Positions 54,139-62,724 of a DNA stretch of 64,000 nucleotides are shown here, in pieces. Origin of the DNA: Hymenobacter sp. BT559 (GTDB lineage: Bacteria > Bacteroidota > Bacteroidia > Cytophagales > Hymenobacteraceae); assembly GCF_016427535.1 (NCBI RefSeq), contig NZ_JAELXV010000001.1, positions 1,116,001-1,180,000 on the forward strand, given 5' to 3'. Position 1 is the first letter of the stretch. Each line of letters starts with the position of its first letter. A program made the translations under genes and the position numbers. The notes under the pieces are model-generated. The model made no database searches, had not been told where the DNA came from, and worked only from the letters and a program-made list of their open reading frames with translations.

Positions 54139-54231
54139 TTTCCGGGTCATGCTGAGCTTGCCGAAGCATCTTTATCGCTTCATTCAACGGTGCGGTAGAG
54201 ATGCTTCGGCAAGCTCAGCATGACCCGGAAA
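54139..54231. repeat. REP-like inverted repeat, TGTCATGCTGA family, perfect copy
   Basis: The arms 54139-54171 and 54199-54231 are exact 33-bp reverse complements (core GTCATGCTGAGCTTGCCGAA) with a 27-bp loop. An ATG in the right arm (54201) creates a false upstream start for the S9 peptidase gene. Confidence 0.92.
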
Positions 54232-54392
54232 TTTTGGTTTTATATCTCCTAGGTAGGCAGCCTGACCTAGGAGACTGTAGCACTACGGGGAGATTAGGTA
54301 GGAAATTATTGGAGTTGCGGCGCAGCCCTAGGTCGGCTACATTCGCCTTTGTAGCTGCCGCTTCTGGTTACGCTTCAGCTTCTCTGTTCCGA

Positions 54393-57209
54393 ATGCCTAA
54401 ATATCTACTCCTACTTGCCGGCTTGGCTTGCCAGCCCGTATTGGCGCAGCAAGCGCCTAAAAAGCCACTCGACCACTCCGTCTACGACCAGTGGCAAAGT
54501 GTTGCCAACCAGCGCATCAGTCACAACGGCAAGTACGTGCTGTTTCAGGTGAAACCGCAGCAGGGCGATGGCGTGCTTTACCTCAAAACAACGGGTAATA
54601 AGACACTGCGGCAAGTGAGCCGGGGCGATTCGGCGCTGTTTACCGCCGATTCCCGATTTGCGGTGTTTAGCATCAAGCCGCGCTACCAAGACGTGCGCCA
54701 GGCCCGCATTAAGAAGAAAAAGCCGGACCAGATGCCGAAGGATTCCCTAGGTATCTATATGCTGGCCACTGGCAAGCTCACCAAGTACGCCAACGTGAAG
54801 TCGTTTCAGGTGGCCGAGGAGGCCTCTGCTGTAGCCTTTCTGGCCTTGAAGCCGACCAGCAAGGATTCTGTAAAAAAAGCGCCCGTCGATACGGTTAAGA
54901 AAATAACGGACCGACTGCTGGAAGTGAAGAAGGACGGGGCACCGCTCACGGTTATCAACTTGGTTACTGGCCAGTTGCGCACGTTTGAAGCCGTGACCGA
55001 CTACCAAATCAGCAAGCCGGGCAACAAGGTGGCGTTTGCCGTGGCGGCTCCTAAGGGCAATAAAACCGTGAAGTCGGGCCTGTTTGTGTACGACTTGGCT
55101 ACCGGCAACCTGCGCCAGCTCAGCGCGGGCAAAGGCGTGTACAAAAATCTGGCTTTTGACGACGCGGGCAAGCAACTGGCCTTCACGGCCGAAAAGCACC
55201 CGGAGAAGGCGCTAATGAAGCCTTTCAGCCTGTACTACTCTGATTTTGGCGGTGATAGCGCTCGGCTGCTCGCCGCGCCGAGCGCCAATGGGCTGAAAAA
55301 AGGTTGGTCGCCCAGCGGGTTTGGGAAGCTGGTGTTCAGCGACAACGGCGAGAAGCTGTTTTTTGGCACCGCCCCCGACCCCATTCCGCAGGATACAACG
55401 CTCGTGGATTTTGAGCACGCTAAGCTCGATATCTGGAACTACAAGGACGACTACCTGCAGCCGATGCAGCTGAAAACCTTGAAGAAAGACTTGCAGCGCA
55501 ACTACTTAGCCGTCATTTATCCGCGGCAGGCGGGCAAGTTTATTCAGCTAGAAGACGAGTACCTGCGCGACTCGTTTGTGGCCGACCAAAACAACGCCGA
55601 GTACGTGCTGGCTGTGACCGACACCGCCAAGCGCGTGGCAATGCAGTGGCAGGGTAGCACGCTAAAGCAAGCCTACCTAGTATCGACGCGCACGGGCGAG
55701 CGGCTGGCTATCAACCCCAAAGCGGCCAAGAGCCGCTTCCAGTTGTCGCCCCAGGGCAAGTACGTGGTGTGGTACGACTACGAGTCGAAGAACTGGTTTT
55801 CGTACGCGGTGGCCAGCCACCAAACGACCAACCTGACGGCTAAAACCAAGGTAGCCTTCGCCGACGAGGAAAACGACTCGCCCGAAGACCCGCAGCCCTA
55901 TGGCGTGGCGGCGTGGACCAAAGACGACGCAGCCGTGCTGATTTTTGACCGCTATGACATCTGGAAAATCGACCCTAGGTCCGGTGCGGCTACCAACTTT
56001 ACCAGTGGGGTAGGGCGACGCGATAAACTTATTTTCCGCTACCGCATGCCGGTTGATAAGCAAAAGTTTATCGAGCCCAAAAACAACCTGTGGCTGCTGG
56101 TGCAAAACGAAACCAACAAGCAGTGGGGCTATTATAAAAAGAACATTGCCAGCGCGGCTGCCCCGCAGCTAGCAGCAATGGGCCCCGTGGGGTACTCGCC
56201 GCTGGTGCAGGCCAAGCACGCCAACGAGTTCATCTATACCAAGTCGAGCGTGAGCCAACCGGCTGACTTGTACGCCAGCCGCGACCTGCGTCAGGAAACC
56301 AAGCTCAGCAGCATCAACCCGCAGCAAAAGGACTACAATTGGTTTACGGCTGAGCTGGTGCACTGGACCACCCCCAAGGGCTACCCCGCCACCGGCGTGC
56401 TCTACAAGCCGGAGAACTTTGACCCGGCTAAGAAGTACCCGATGGTGGCCTACTTCTACGAGAAGCTGTCCGACGGTTTGTACAAGTACACGGCGCCCGC
56501 GCCCACGCCCTCGCGCCTCGACATTGCGCTGTTTGCCAGCAACGGCTACCTCGTGTTCACGCCCGATATCAGCTACACCATCGGCGAACCCGGCCCCTCG
56601 GCCGTGGAGTTTGTGAACTCGGGCGTGGAGAGCCTCAAGAAAAACAGCTGGGTCGATGGCGCCCACATCGGTATCCAGGGCCAGAGCTGGGGCGGCTACC
56701 AAGTGGCCTACCTCATCACCCAAACCAACATGTACGCCGCCGCCTGGGCCGGCGCGCCGGTCGTGAATATGACGTCGGCCTACGGCGGTATTCGTTGGGA
56801 ATCAGGTCAAAGCCGGCAGTTTCAGTACGAGCGCACCCAGAGCCGCATTGGGGGCACGCTCTGGGAAAAGCCGGAGGTGTACATTCGCAATTCGCCGCTG
56901 TTTTCGCTGCCTAAGGTGCAAACGCCGGTCGTTATCATGTCCAACGATGCCGATGGGGCCGTGCCGTGGTACCAGGGCATCGAAATGTTCACGGACCTGC
57001 GCCGCCTAGGTAAGCCCGTGTGGCTGCTGCAATACAACGGCGAGGCCCACAACCTGGTGAAGCGCGAAAACCGCAAGGATATTTCCATTCGCGAGCTACA
57101 ATTCTTCGACCACTACCTCAAAGACGCCCCCGCCCCCGTGTGGCTGGAGAAAGGCGTACCCGCCGTCGAAAAAGGCCGAAATTGGGGCTTGGAAATTTCG
57201 AAGCAGTAG
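54393..57209 (+). CDS. Secreted S9-family (prolyl oligopeptidase/DPP-IV-type) peptidase
   Basis: This 938-residue exported serine peptidase has signal peptide MPKYLLLLAGLACQPVLAQ, a long beta-propeller region (~50-640) and a C-terminal alpha/beta-hydrolase domain. The catalytic triad is S765 in GQSWGGYQ, D854 in NDADGAVPW and H886 in GEAHNLVK. The ATG at 54393 is chosen because an earlier in-frame ATG (54201) is repeat sequence and the signal peptide starts here. It probably degrades peptides in the periplasm or outer membrane. It is monocistronic with its own terminator. Confidence 0.94.
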   Translation: MPKYLLLLAGLACQPVLAQQAPKKPLDHSVYDQWQSVANQRISHNGKYVLFQVKPQQGDGVLYLKTTGNKTLRQVSRGDSALFTADSRFAVFSIKPRYQDVRQARIKKKKPDQMPKDSLGIYMLATGKLTKYANVKSFQVAEEASAVAFLALKPTSKDSVKKAPVDTVKKITDRLLEVKKDGAPLTVINLVTGQLRTFEAVTDYQISKPGNKVAFAVAAPKGNKTVKSGLFVYDLATGNLRQLSAGKGVYKNLAFDDAGKQLAFTAEKHPEKALMKPFSLYYSDFGGDSARLLAAPSANGLKKGWSPSGFGKLVFSDNGEKLFFGTAPDPIPQDTTLVDFEHAKLDIWNYKDDYLQPMQLKTLKKDLQRNYLAVIYPRQAGKFIQLEDEYLRDSFVADQNNAEYVLAVTDTAKRVAMQWQGSTLKQAYLVSTRTGERLAINPKAAKSRFQLSPQGKYVVWYDYESKNWFSYAVASHQTTNLTAKTKVAFADEENDSPEDPQPYGVAAWTKDDAAVLIFDRYDIWKIDPRSGAATNFTSGVGRRDKLIFRYRMPVDKQKFIEPKNNLWLLVQNETNKQWGYYKKNIASAAAPQLAAMGPVGYSPLVQAKHANEFIYTKSSVSQPADLYASRDLRQETKLSSINPQQKDYNWFTAELVHWTTPKGYPATGVLYKPENFDPAKKYPMVAYFYEKLSDGLYKYTAPAPTPSRLDIALFASNGYLVFTPDISYTIGEPGPSAVEFVNSGVESLKKNSWVDGAHIGIQGQSWGGYQVAYLITQTNMYAAAWAGAPVVNMTSAYGGIRWESGQSRQFQYERTQSRIGGTLWEKPEVYIRNSPLFSLPKVQTPVVIMSNDADGAVPWYQGIEMFTDLRRLGKPVWLLQYNGEAHNLVKRENRKDISIRELQFFDHYLKDAPAPVWLEKGVPAVEKGRNWGLEISKQ

Positions 57210-57232
57210 ATTGCTTAGGGTTTCGGGAAGGT

Positions 57233-57274
57233 CATAAGAAGGGCGCGCCGCGATTGTGGCGCGCCCTTCTTATG
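57233..57274. terminator. Terminator hairpin of the S9 peptidase gene
   Basis: CATAAGAAGGGCGCGCC (57233-57249) pairs with GGCGCGCCCTTCTTATG (57258-57274) around an 8-base loop. It starts 23 bp past the stop; a T run follows only weakly. Confidence 0.8.
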
Positions 57275-57331
57275 CCTCGTTAAGTGTGCCGCGACGAGCA
57301 GCATCGGACCAGTTTCGTTTTAACAGTTTAT

Positions 57332-58198
57332 CTACAGAGAGCCCGAATCAGGCCAATTGCTCCAATGCGTATTCGGGGCTAGCGTGGGGCGGTAGTGACT
57401 GATGTCGCCGGTAGCCAAAACGTGCGCTAGCTGCTGCCATGTTTCGTAGCTGCTGGGGCGGTCGTTTTCCCACGCTTCCTGATTTTGGTGAGTTGTGCGC
57501 TCATTTTGTGCTTGTATAGCTGCAGCTAAGCCGGCTAGGCTAAGGCCAGACGCTTCCAGGCTTTGTTGACTGGTTTTGTAGATGTCTTCAACCGTAGAGC
57601 CAGTAGCTTCGACTACCCGCGATTGGTGAAAATCGCGGTGGTGCCACTCATCGAGTACCAGTATCTTCTGCAAGTGCTTGGGTAGTGACTTGTAAAGCTC
57701 TTGGTCTGTAGCCCGAAATAAAGCTGCATGGTCACGAACTAACAACCGGCCGGCCTCGTCCATCGTGATGCGCCCCGGCTCATACTCTACTAGCTCAATG
57801 CCAGCCTGCGCATAGGCCGCTAGGTCATGTGTAAGTGCGATAGGCGTGCCACGCACTAGTATGGTAGTGGCTTCCGGATTAAGTAATTCTTCGGCCGTGG
57901 CAGCTAAATAATCTTCCCACTCGATAGGGCTGGTGCCGTAATAGTTAGTATAACGGTTATTGTATTCTTCAAGATTAATTAAGCAATTGCCATAGTAAAA
58001 CAGCTCAAGCTCAATGCTGCCGCCTCGCGGGTTATACCCTAGCCTTTCTACTACAATTGCCCACTGCTCATCGGCACGGAACAGATTTAAACGAGCATCA
58101 ATCAGGTAGGAGTAGGGATGTCCAAGCGATACAAACGAACAGTAATAATTGTCGTTGGAATGGTCGAGTGTGTGGAGAATTTGCTCAGTCGTAGCCAT
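57332..58198 (-). CDS. Uncharacterised protein, DUF7003-like pattern (tentative), AT-richer
   Basis: The protein is 288 residues from ATG 58198 (an upstream start at 58231 adds a poor N-terminus). It has no signal or membrane segment. Segments such as ERLGYNPRGGSIELELFYYG, NCLINLEEYNNRYTNYYG and the LVRGTPIALTHDLAAYAQAGI stretch resemble proteins annotated as DUF7003 in Bacteroidota, from memory only. It contains no CCTAGG and is AT-richer than its neighbours. It is divergent from the nuclease-helicase, with about 135 bp between starts. Function unknown; a defence- or immunity-associated role is only a guess from composition. Confidence 0.6.
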   Translation of the reverse strand: MATTEQILHTLDHSNDNYYCSFVSLGHPYSYLIDARLNLFRADEQWAIVVERLGYNPRGGSIELELFYYGNCLINLEEYNNRYTNYYGTSPIEWEDYLAATAEELLNPEATTILVRGTPIALTHDLAAYAQAGIELVEYEPGRITMDEAGRLLVRDHAALFRATDQELYKSLPKHLQKILVLDEWHHRDFHQSRVVEATGSTVEDIYKTSQQSLEASGLSLAGLAAAIQAQNERTTHQNQEAWENDRPSSYETWQQLAHVLATGDISHYRPTLAPNTHWSNWPDSGSL

Positions 58199-58333
58199 AA
58201 GATATTCAGCTAAAAGGTTAAGCAATAGCACCGCAACTAGTCCTCATTGCTATGAAGACGCAAAGTACACCTGGTCACTTGAGCTTTGCGGTCTCGCCTA
58301 GCTACCTTTAAGGATAGTTTTTGCTGCCTGATT

Positions 58334-61300
58334 TTGTCCGAAACGTATTACGCCCGCCTCGCCGCGCTAGCCAGCGCGCCCGCCGCCACACCCGCCGACC
58401 AGCTACCCAAGCTGCGCCAGCTGCTGACCCAGGTGCTACGCGACGAGTGCAAGCGCCGCGAAGCGCCCTTTGCTGACCTTAGCCAGGCCATTGGCCTCGT
58501 AGCCTACGACCACAACCTGCCGCCCCTGCTGCGCCGCCAGCTCCAAAACCTGCGCCTCGTGGCCAACCTGGTGCTGCACGAAAGCTACCCGGGCACGGCG
58601 GCCGAAGTGGCTACCGGCTTCCTAGCTGTGGCCGAATTGGTGCGCCACCTCAGCGGCGCGGCGTACACGGGCCCGCTGCCGGCCGGGGCCGTGGCGAGCG
58701 CCGAAGAGCAAGCCATGGCCCTGCTGGAAGCCGAAGCGCCGGTGCCCGCCGCCAGCCCGGTGTGGCGGGTGCAGGTGCTGCACGCTGACCTAGGGACCGG
58801 CCAGCTCACCGCCGAACTGTGCGTGCCCGCCGACAACCGGCCCAGCGGCCCGTTCACTGTTGACCTGCCCGCCGCCTACGACAACTTGCTGCCGCTGGCT
58901 GCAGCCCTGCACCCGGTGCTGCACCTCGTAAACCCCGTGATGCAGCCCAATGGCCACATTCGGCCGCGCCGCGTGGTGCTGGAGCCCGATTACCTGGTGA
59001 GCGTCACCACCATTGCGGAGTGCGCGCAGGCGGGCGGCACCCTGCCCGATTGGGCGCTGCTCAAGGCGTTTCAGCCCGACGAAACCTCGCGCCCGCTGGT
59101 AGTCGGTAACCTCGTGAACATGCTGCTGGACGAGGAAGTGAGCCACGCCGCCCGGCAGGAGGAGTGGGCCAGCCTGCCCCCGGCCGCCGTGCTGGCCGAG
59201 GTAGACGAGGCCACCGGCAAAATCGAGTTTGCGGAGGAGCCAGTAAGTAAAGCCACAGAGTTCGACCTAGAGGGCTTTTTCAAGAAGCGGCTCTTCCGCT
59301 CCAACCCGCTCACCATTAGCGCGCTGCCCGAGTTCCAGACCCGCAATGGCGTGCCTGAGCTGCTCAACGACCTGCGCCGCCAGTACCAGACTTTGCGCAA
59401 TACCCGCGTGCAGGGCTTCATTGCGGGCAGCCGCACCGGCTACCAGCAGCAGCCCTTGCGCGTGGCCGATTGCTTTCTGGAACCCGCGTTTTTGTCGGCT
59501 ACCTACGGCTTGCAGGGCCGCCTCGACCTCTTGCACGAAAGCCCGACTGGCTACGACATCGTGGAGCTGAAAAGCTCGACCAAAGTGCCGCACGCCGAGC
59601 CCTGGAGCAACCACGCCGCCCAGGCCCAGCTCTACCGCTTGCTGCTCGAATCGGTATTCGGGGCCGATGGCGAAACGGCTGGCCGCGGCCGCACCAGCAT
59701 TTTGTATTCCAATGCGACGCTCGACCAGTCGGCCGTGCGGCGCGTGGACCAGGACGCCGAACTGGTTGACCGCCTGCTCATGGCCCGCAACCAGCTTGTG
59801 GGCACCGAGTTGCAATTGGCCCGCGCCACCACGCCCGCCCAGGTCGAGAAGCTGCTGAGCCCGGTGCTGCACCCCAACCTTACCGCCTTGCCCAGCTTCG
59901 GCCGCACTAAGGCCGAGAAAATCGCCAATGCCTGGGCCGCCGCCGACCCCGTAGAGCGCGCCTACTGCCTCGAAATGACCCGTTTCGTGGCTCGCGAAAT
60001 GCGCCTGACCCTGCTCGGCGACGATTCGCGCCCCGGCGATGCGGGCGGTCAAGCCGGCCTCTGGCGCCTGCCCGCCGCCCGCAAGCAGCAGAACTTCAGT
60101 TTGCTTGATGAGCTTGAACTCCTCGAAGACCATAGCAGCGCCGAGGACACCGCCCGCGACGGCCTAGGGCCGCACCTCATCTTCCGGCGCCCGGTGGGTG
60201 GCAAAGAAGTGAACTTCCGGGCGGGCGATACGCTCATTCTGTACCCGCGCCGCAAGCACGGCCAAGACCACCAACTCAGCGTGCTTGACGCCCAAGTGGT
60301 GAAGGTGACGCTCGCCGAAGACCTCACCGCCGACGGCCTAGTGGTGCTGAGCGTGCGCAACCGCCGCCTGGCCCCGCGCTACCTGGCCGGCCATTCGCAC
60401 TGGGCCTTGGAGCCCGATACCTACGACACCTTTCGGCGCGAGTGGGCGGGCTTGTCGGCCTTCCTAGGTCTCGCGCCCGAGCGTCGGCAGCGCCTCATGG
60501 CCCGCACTGGTCCGCGGACGCCCGAGGGCTGGGATGCCACCGCGCCACCTGCCATCACCGCGCCCGAAGTGGTGCGCCGCGCCCTGGCCGCGCCAGATTG
60601 GTTTGTGCTCTGCGGCCCGCCCGGCACCGGCAAAACCCGCGCCGTGCTGCGCGAGCTGGCTGAGCGCCTCTACAAAGACGACAAGCAGGCGCTGCTGGCC
60701 GCCTACACCAACCGCGCCGTCGATGAAATCTGCGAGCAGCTGGTGGCGGCCGGGCTGCCGTTTATCCGGGTGGGCTCGCGGCTGGGCACGTCTGCGCAGT
60801 ACCGGCCCTACCTGCTCGACAACATGATACGCGACTGCCCCAACCGCCAAACGGTGCGGGCGCGCCTCACCGGCTGCCCGTTCTACGTGGGCACCGTGGC
60901 GAGCCTGTTGGGCAAGCCCGAGCTGTTCTTGCTCAAGCAGTTCGACCTAGCCGTAGTCGATGAAGCCAGCCAGGTACTCGAAGGCCCCATGCTGGCGCTG
61001 CTGGCCAAAGTGCCCAAGTTCATCCTCATCGGCGACCACCGCCAACTGCCCGCCGTAGTCACCCAGGAGCCCGAAGCCAGCGCCATCGCCCCCGAAGCCG
61101 CCGGCCTGCTGCGTCAGGAGCTAGGCCTCAGCAACCTGCGCAACTCGTACTTCGAGCGCCTCTTCAAGCGAGCCGAAGCCCACTGGCCCCACGCCCACGG
61201 CACGCTGGCTGACCACTACCGCATGCATTCGGAGCTGGTGGCGCTAGTAAATGACGACTTCTATGAAGGCCTGCTGCGCTGCCCCATGCTGTGGCAGCAC

Positions 61301-61843
61301 GAGCCCCTGAGCCGACCCACCTGGCCCGCGCCCGCCGATGCATTTCAGCAACGCATTCAAAACGAGCGCCTCATCTTCGTGCCCACCCGCCGCCAGCCCG
61401 AAGATTTATCGATGAAGGAATCGGCCCAGGAAGCCGAGCTAGCCGCCCGCGCCGCCGTCTACGTGGCCCAAGGCTACGGCCGCAACTTCAACCCCGAAAG
61501 CACCCTAGGTATCATCGCCAGCTACCGCAACCAGGCCGCCCGCATCCGCGCCCGCCTCGCCCAACTGGCCATAGAATTGGACTTGCCCGGCCTGCTGCAC
61601 ATCAGCGTCGATACCGTGGAACGCTACCAAGGCTCACAGCGCGAAGTGATTATTGTGAGCTTCTGCTGCCATCAAGAGCACCAGCTAGAGCTCATGGTCT
61701 CGCCCGACGAAACCGGCCAAGTAGACCGCAAACTCAACGTAGCCCTCACGCGGGCGCGCCAACAGCTCATTTTGCTTGGCAACGAGGTGGTGTTGCGCCG
61801 GGCACCGCACCACGCGGCACTGCTGGGGCGGTGCGGGGTATAG
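58334..61843 (+). CDS. Dna2-like fused nuclease-helicase (PD-(D/E)XK + SF1B helicase)
   Basis: The protein is about 1169 residues from a TTG at 58334; a TTG at 58286 is possible, but TACCTTTA at 58300-58307 looks like its -7 box. The N-terminal ~340 residues have no recognised fold. A RecB/Cas4-type nuclease follows: D398 in QGRLDLL, E411 and K413 in IVELKSS, and Q432/Y434 in QAQLYRLLL. The SF1B helicase has Walker A 761-768 (GPPGTGKT), DEASQ at 876, GDHRQLP at ~900, VERYQGSQRE at ~1095 and ALTRARQQL at ~1137. Fe-S-cluster cysteines of Dna2/Cas4 are not evident. Likely role: end resection, repair or defence. It is a lone gene between the DUF7003-like and Gly/His-rich genes. Confidence 0.88.
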   Translation: MSETYYARLAALASAPAATPADQLPKLRQLLTQVLRDECKRREAPFADLSQAIGLVAYDHNLPPLLRRQLQNLRLVANLVLHESYPGTAAEVATGFLAVAELVRHLSGAAYTGPLPAGAVASAEEQAMALLEAEAPVPAASPVWRVQVLHADLGTGQLTAELCVPADNRPSGPFTVDLPAAYDNLLPLAAALHPVLHLVNPVMQPNGHIRPRRVVLEPDYLVSVTTIAECAQAGGTLPDWALLKAFQPDETSRPLVVGNLVNMLLDEEVSHAARQEEWASLPPAAVLAEVDEATGKIEFAEEPVSKATEFDLEGFFKKRLFRSNPLTISALPEFQTRNGVPELLNDLRRQYQTLRNTRVQGFIAGSRTGYQQQPLRVADCFLEPAFLSATYGLQGRLDLLHESPTGYDIVELKSSTKVPHAEPWSNHAAQAQLYRLLLESVFGADGETAGRGRTSILYSNATLDQSAVRRVDQDAELVDRLLMARNQLVGTELQLARATTPAQVEKLLSPVLHPNLTALPSFGRTKAEKIANAWAAADPVERAYCLEMTRFVAREMRLTLLGDDSRPGDAGGQAGLWRLPAARKQQNFSLLDELELLEDHSSAEDTARDGLGPHLIFRRPVGGKEVNFRAGDTLILYPRRKHGQDHQLSVLDAQVVKVTLAEDLTADGLVVLSVRNRRLAPRYLAGHSHWALEPDTYDTFRREWAGLSAFLGLAPERRQRLMARTGPRTPEGWDATAPPAITAPEVVRRALAAPDWFVLCGPPGTGKTRAVLRELAERLYKDDKQALLAAYTNRAVDEICEQLVAAGLPFIRVGSRLGTSAQYRPYLLDNMIRDCPNRQTVRARLTGCPFYVGTVASLLGKPELFLLKQFDLAVVDEASQVLEGPMLALLAKVPKFILIGDHRQLPAVVTQEPEASAIAPEAAGLLRQELGLSNLRNSYFERLFKRAEAHWPHAHGTLADHYRMHSELVALVNDDFYEGLLRCPMLWQHEPLSRPTWPAPADAFQQRIQNERLIFVPTRRQPEDLSMKESAQEAELAARAAVYVAQGYGRNFNPESTLGIIASYRNQAARIRARLAQLAIELDLPGLLHISVDTVERYQGSQREVIIVSFCCHQEHQLELMVSPDETGQVDRKLNVALTRARQQLILLGNEVVLRRAPHHAALLGRCGV

Positions 61844-61877
61844 AGTAAGAATGAGTTTGAAATTTTGATTTTCAGTT

Positions 61878-61910
61878 CATGTTAAGCTTGTTAAAGCATC
61901 TGTGTCGCGT
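61878..61910 (+). repeat. Degenerate solo arm of the TGTCATGCTGA repeat
   Basis: TCATGTTAAGCTTGTTAAAG and following bases match the left arm of the 54139 copy apart from several C-to-T and G-to-A differences. No right arm is found. A possible GTG start at 61902 lies inside it. Confidence 0.5.
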
Positions 61911-61922
61911 TTCTTCTGCCTC

Positions 61923-62702
61923 ATGAAGCACTCTATTAGGTGCTGGCTACTGATTGCTAGTATAGGAAGTATTATTCCTCAAGCATTAGCTAAGGGTGGA
62001 GGCGGACATGGTGGCGGGGGTGAGCATGGCAGTAGTGGCGGACACGCGGGTGGGGGCTTCCACGGTAGCTTTGGCCACTCGTCTGCTCCATGGGGCGGCC
62101 TGCACGCCACGCCTAGTTACCACGGCTTTTCGTCTAAGCCAAGTGGGCCTTTTACGGTGGGCCACCTAGGTACTTCGGGTGTCGCTACTCCATTGGGAAA
62201 CGGTTCTCATATACCAGGCTATGCCACACCAGTAGGAGGAGGGGCTTCGTCTGTACTTGAGGCATCCAATCTAAGGGAAAAAACGGCCGTTACGGAAGCC
62301 TTGGGTCCGCTTCGTGAGCTAGACCCTGGGCCTGCGCCGATGATTAGCCAGCAAGTAGCTGACACCATACCTGTAGCAGATGTATTACCTGTCCTTCAGC
62401 CTGAGTTTGCACCTGTTGCGCCGCCGCTATCCCGAGAACCTATTAAGGATGATGAATTCTGTTTGATGTGTGTGGGGAGCTTGGCCTTGGTAGGTGTGGG
62501 CGGCTATTTGCGCTATCGGCGCTGGGCTCGCCAGCGGCAGTTGCTGGCGCAGCTGGCAACTCATGCGGAAGCTGAGGCACCTGTCTATCCGCACGCCAAA
62601 GCTACTCTGCCAACTGAGGAGCCGCTAGTTGAGGATACTAAAGAGGCCTCTCGAAAGGTGAGGCGCTATAAAAAATCATCGTTACGAATTGCGAAAAAGT
62701 AG
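61923..62702 (+). CDS. Gly/His-rich exported protein with C-terminal-half membrane helix
   Basis: This 259-residue protein starts MKHSIRCWLLIASIGSIIPQ and follows with the cleavage-like ALAKGG. Residues ~24-60 are very rich in Gly, His and Ser, a pattern that could bind metal ions or be simply low-complexity. A membrane helix lies at ~180-197 (CLMCVGSLALVGVGGYLRY), followed by a basic cytoplasmic tail. No enzyme motif is seen. An alternative GTG start at 61902 sits in a repeat arm. It is AT-richer than its flanks. It is convergent with the NRAMP-like gene, whose stop is 22 bp away. Function unknown. Confidence 0.65.
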   Translation: MKHSIRCWLLIASIGSIIPQALAKGGGGHGGGGEHGSSGGHAGGGFHGSFGHSSAPWGGLHATPSYHGFSSKPSGPFTVGHLGTSGVATPLGNGSHIPGYATPVGGGASSVLEASNLREKTAVTEALGPLRELDPGPAPMISQQVADTIPVADVLPVLQPEFAPVAPPLSREPIKDDEFCLMCVGSLALVGVGGYLRYRRWARQRQLLAQLATHAEAEAPVYPHAKATLPTEEPLVEDTKEASRKVRRYKKSSLRIAKK

Positions 62703-62724
62703 CTATTCTAGTTCCAATTGTTGC

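Noticed and set aside
54201..54392. N-terminal extension of the S9 peptidase (frame beginning MLRQAQHDPEI)
   Set aside because: It starts in the right arm of an inverted repeat; the same kind of false peptide arises wherever this repeat occurs. The signal peptide at 54393 is the natural start.
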